From: Desulfovibrio sp. JC010
GTDB taxonomy: Bacteria > Desulfobacterota > Desulfovibrionia > Desulfovibrionales > Desulfovibrionaceae
Direction of reading: 5' to 3'
Assembly: GCF_010470675.1 (NCBI RefSeq)
Contig: NZ_VOIQ01000004.1
Location: 62,001-126,000 of the forward strand
Length of the DNA stretch: 64,000 nt
A program made the translations under genes and the position numbers. Below are positions 63,978-64,000 of this stretch, piece by piece; the stretch's first letter is position 1; each line of letters starts with the position of its first letter. The notes beneath the pieces were generated by a model. That model was not told the origin of the DNA, did not search any database, and saw only the letters and a list, made by a program, of their open reading frames with translations.

Positions 63978-64000
63978 TACTTTTTCGCACCGCAACTTAA

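Overview
The window reads as a chromosomal segment of a free-living, motile, Gram-negative anaerobe, most likely a marine sulfate reducer close to Desulfovibrio/Maridesulfovibrio. This is an inference from gene content: an FmdE-like protein beside a metal-type ABC importer, a NifX-like cofactor-binding protein, bacteriohemerythrin, a zinc-type chemoreceptor, lipoproteins, an RND pump and flagellar parts, at moderate GC. No rRNA, CRISPR array, integrase, transposase or prophage block was seen. Two identical tRNA-Lys(UUU) genes lie mid-window.

Layout. 1-4.4 kb: the end of an unknown gene, an FG-GAP beta-propeller surface protein with a C-terminal sorting-type tail, an EF-hand protein, a DJ-1/PfpI protein and a ribbon-helix-helix protein. 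4.5-8.4 kb: a type II ABC importer and an FmdE-like protein. 8.5-13.4 kb: an RND permease/adaptor operon and its TetR-type repressor, with the same operator motif at both promoters. 13.4-19.1 kb: OmpA-like, ArfB, NifX-like and YchJ proteins, then a short Rhs protein followed by two paralogous membrane/zinc-ribbon proteins that look like immunity proteins. 19.2-28 kb: CBS-ACT, U32, PHP, Trm112, FKBP, two Hsp20, hemerythrin, cyclophilin, FkbM, DUF2959 and two small unknown/regulatory genes. 28.3-34.6 kb: an ArnT-like glycosyltransferase, FliN and a four-gene split Rad50/Mre11-like operon. 34.7-42.2 kb: MurJ, MutM, ChaN-PDZ, a PaaK-like ligase, the tRNAs and a chemoreceptor with two zinc-binding CZB domains. 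42.4-50.3 kb: a FadR-type regulator with glycerate kinase, a glycine-zipper lipoprotein, a methyltransferase, peroxiredoxin and an M16C protease. 50.6-64 kb: FlgM-like, a YdjC deacetylase with a GT2, an operon coding for a CNB-FliG_C fusion, MotA, MotB and Fic, then phospholipid enzymes, LysE, SppA and an amidohydrolase.

A family of at least eleven intergenic repeats (about 60-95 bp) runs through the window. Each has a GCCTCCGGCGG end, usually starting within a few bases of a stop codon. In several copies this end can fold into a UUCG-capped hairpin. It is followed by a 22-28 bp palindrome whose arms vary in a compensatory way.

The observations most worth following are (1) the Rad50-like ATPase split into separate N and C halves around an Mre11-like nuclease and a small coiled-coil protein; (2) the cyclic-nucleotide-binding/FliG_C fusion encoded with motA and motB; (3) the Rhs protein with a duplicated putative immunity gene; (4) the repeat family; and (5) the matched TetR operators with a probably leaderless repressor mRNA.
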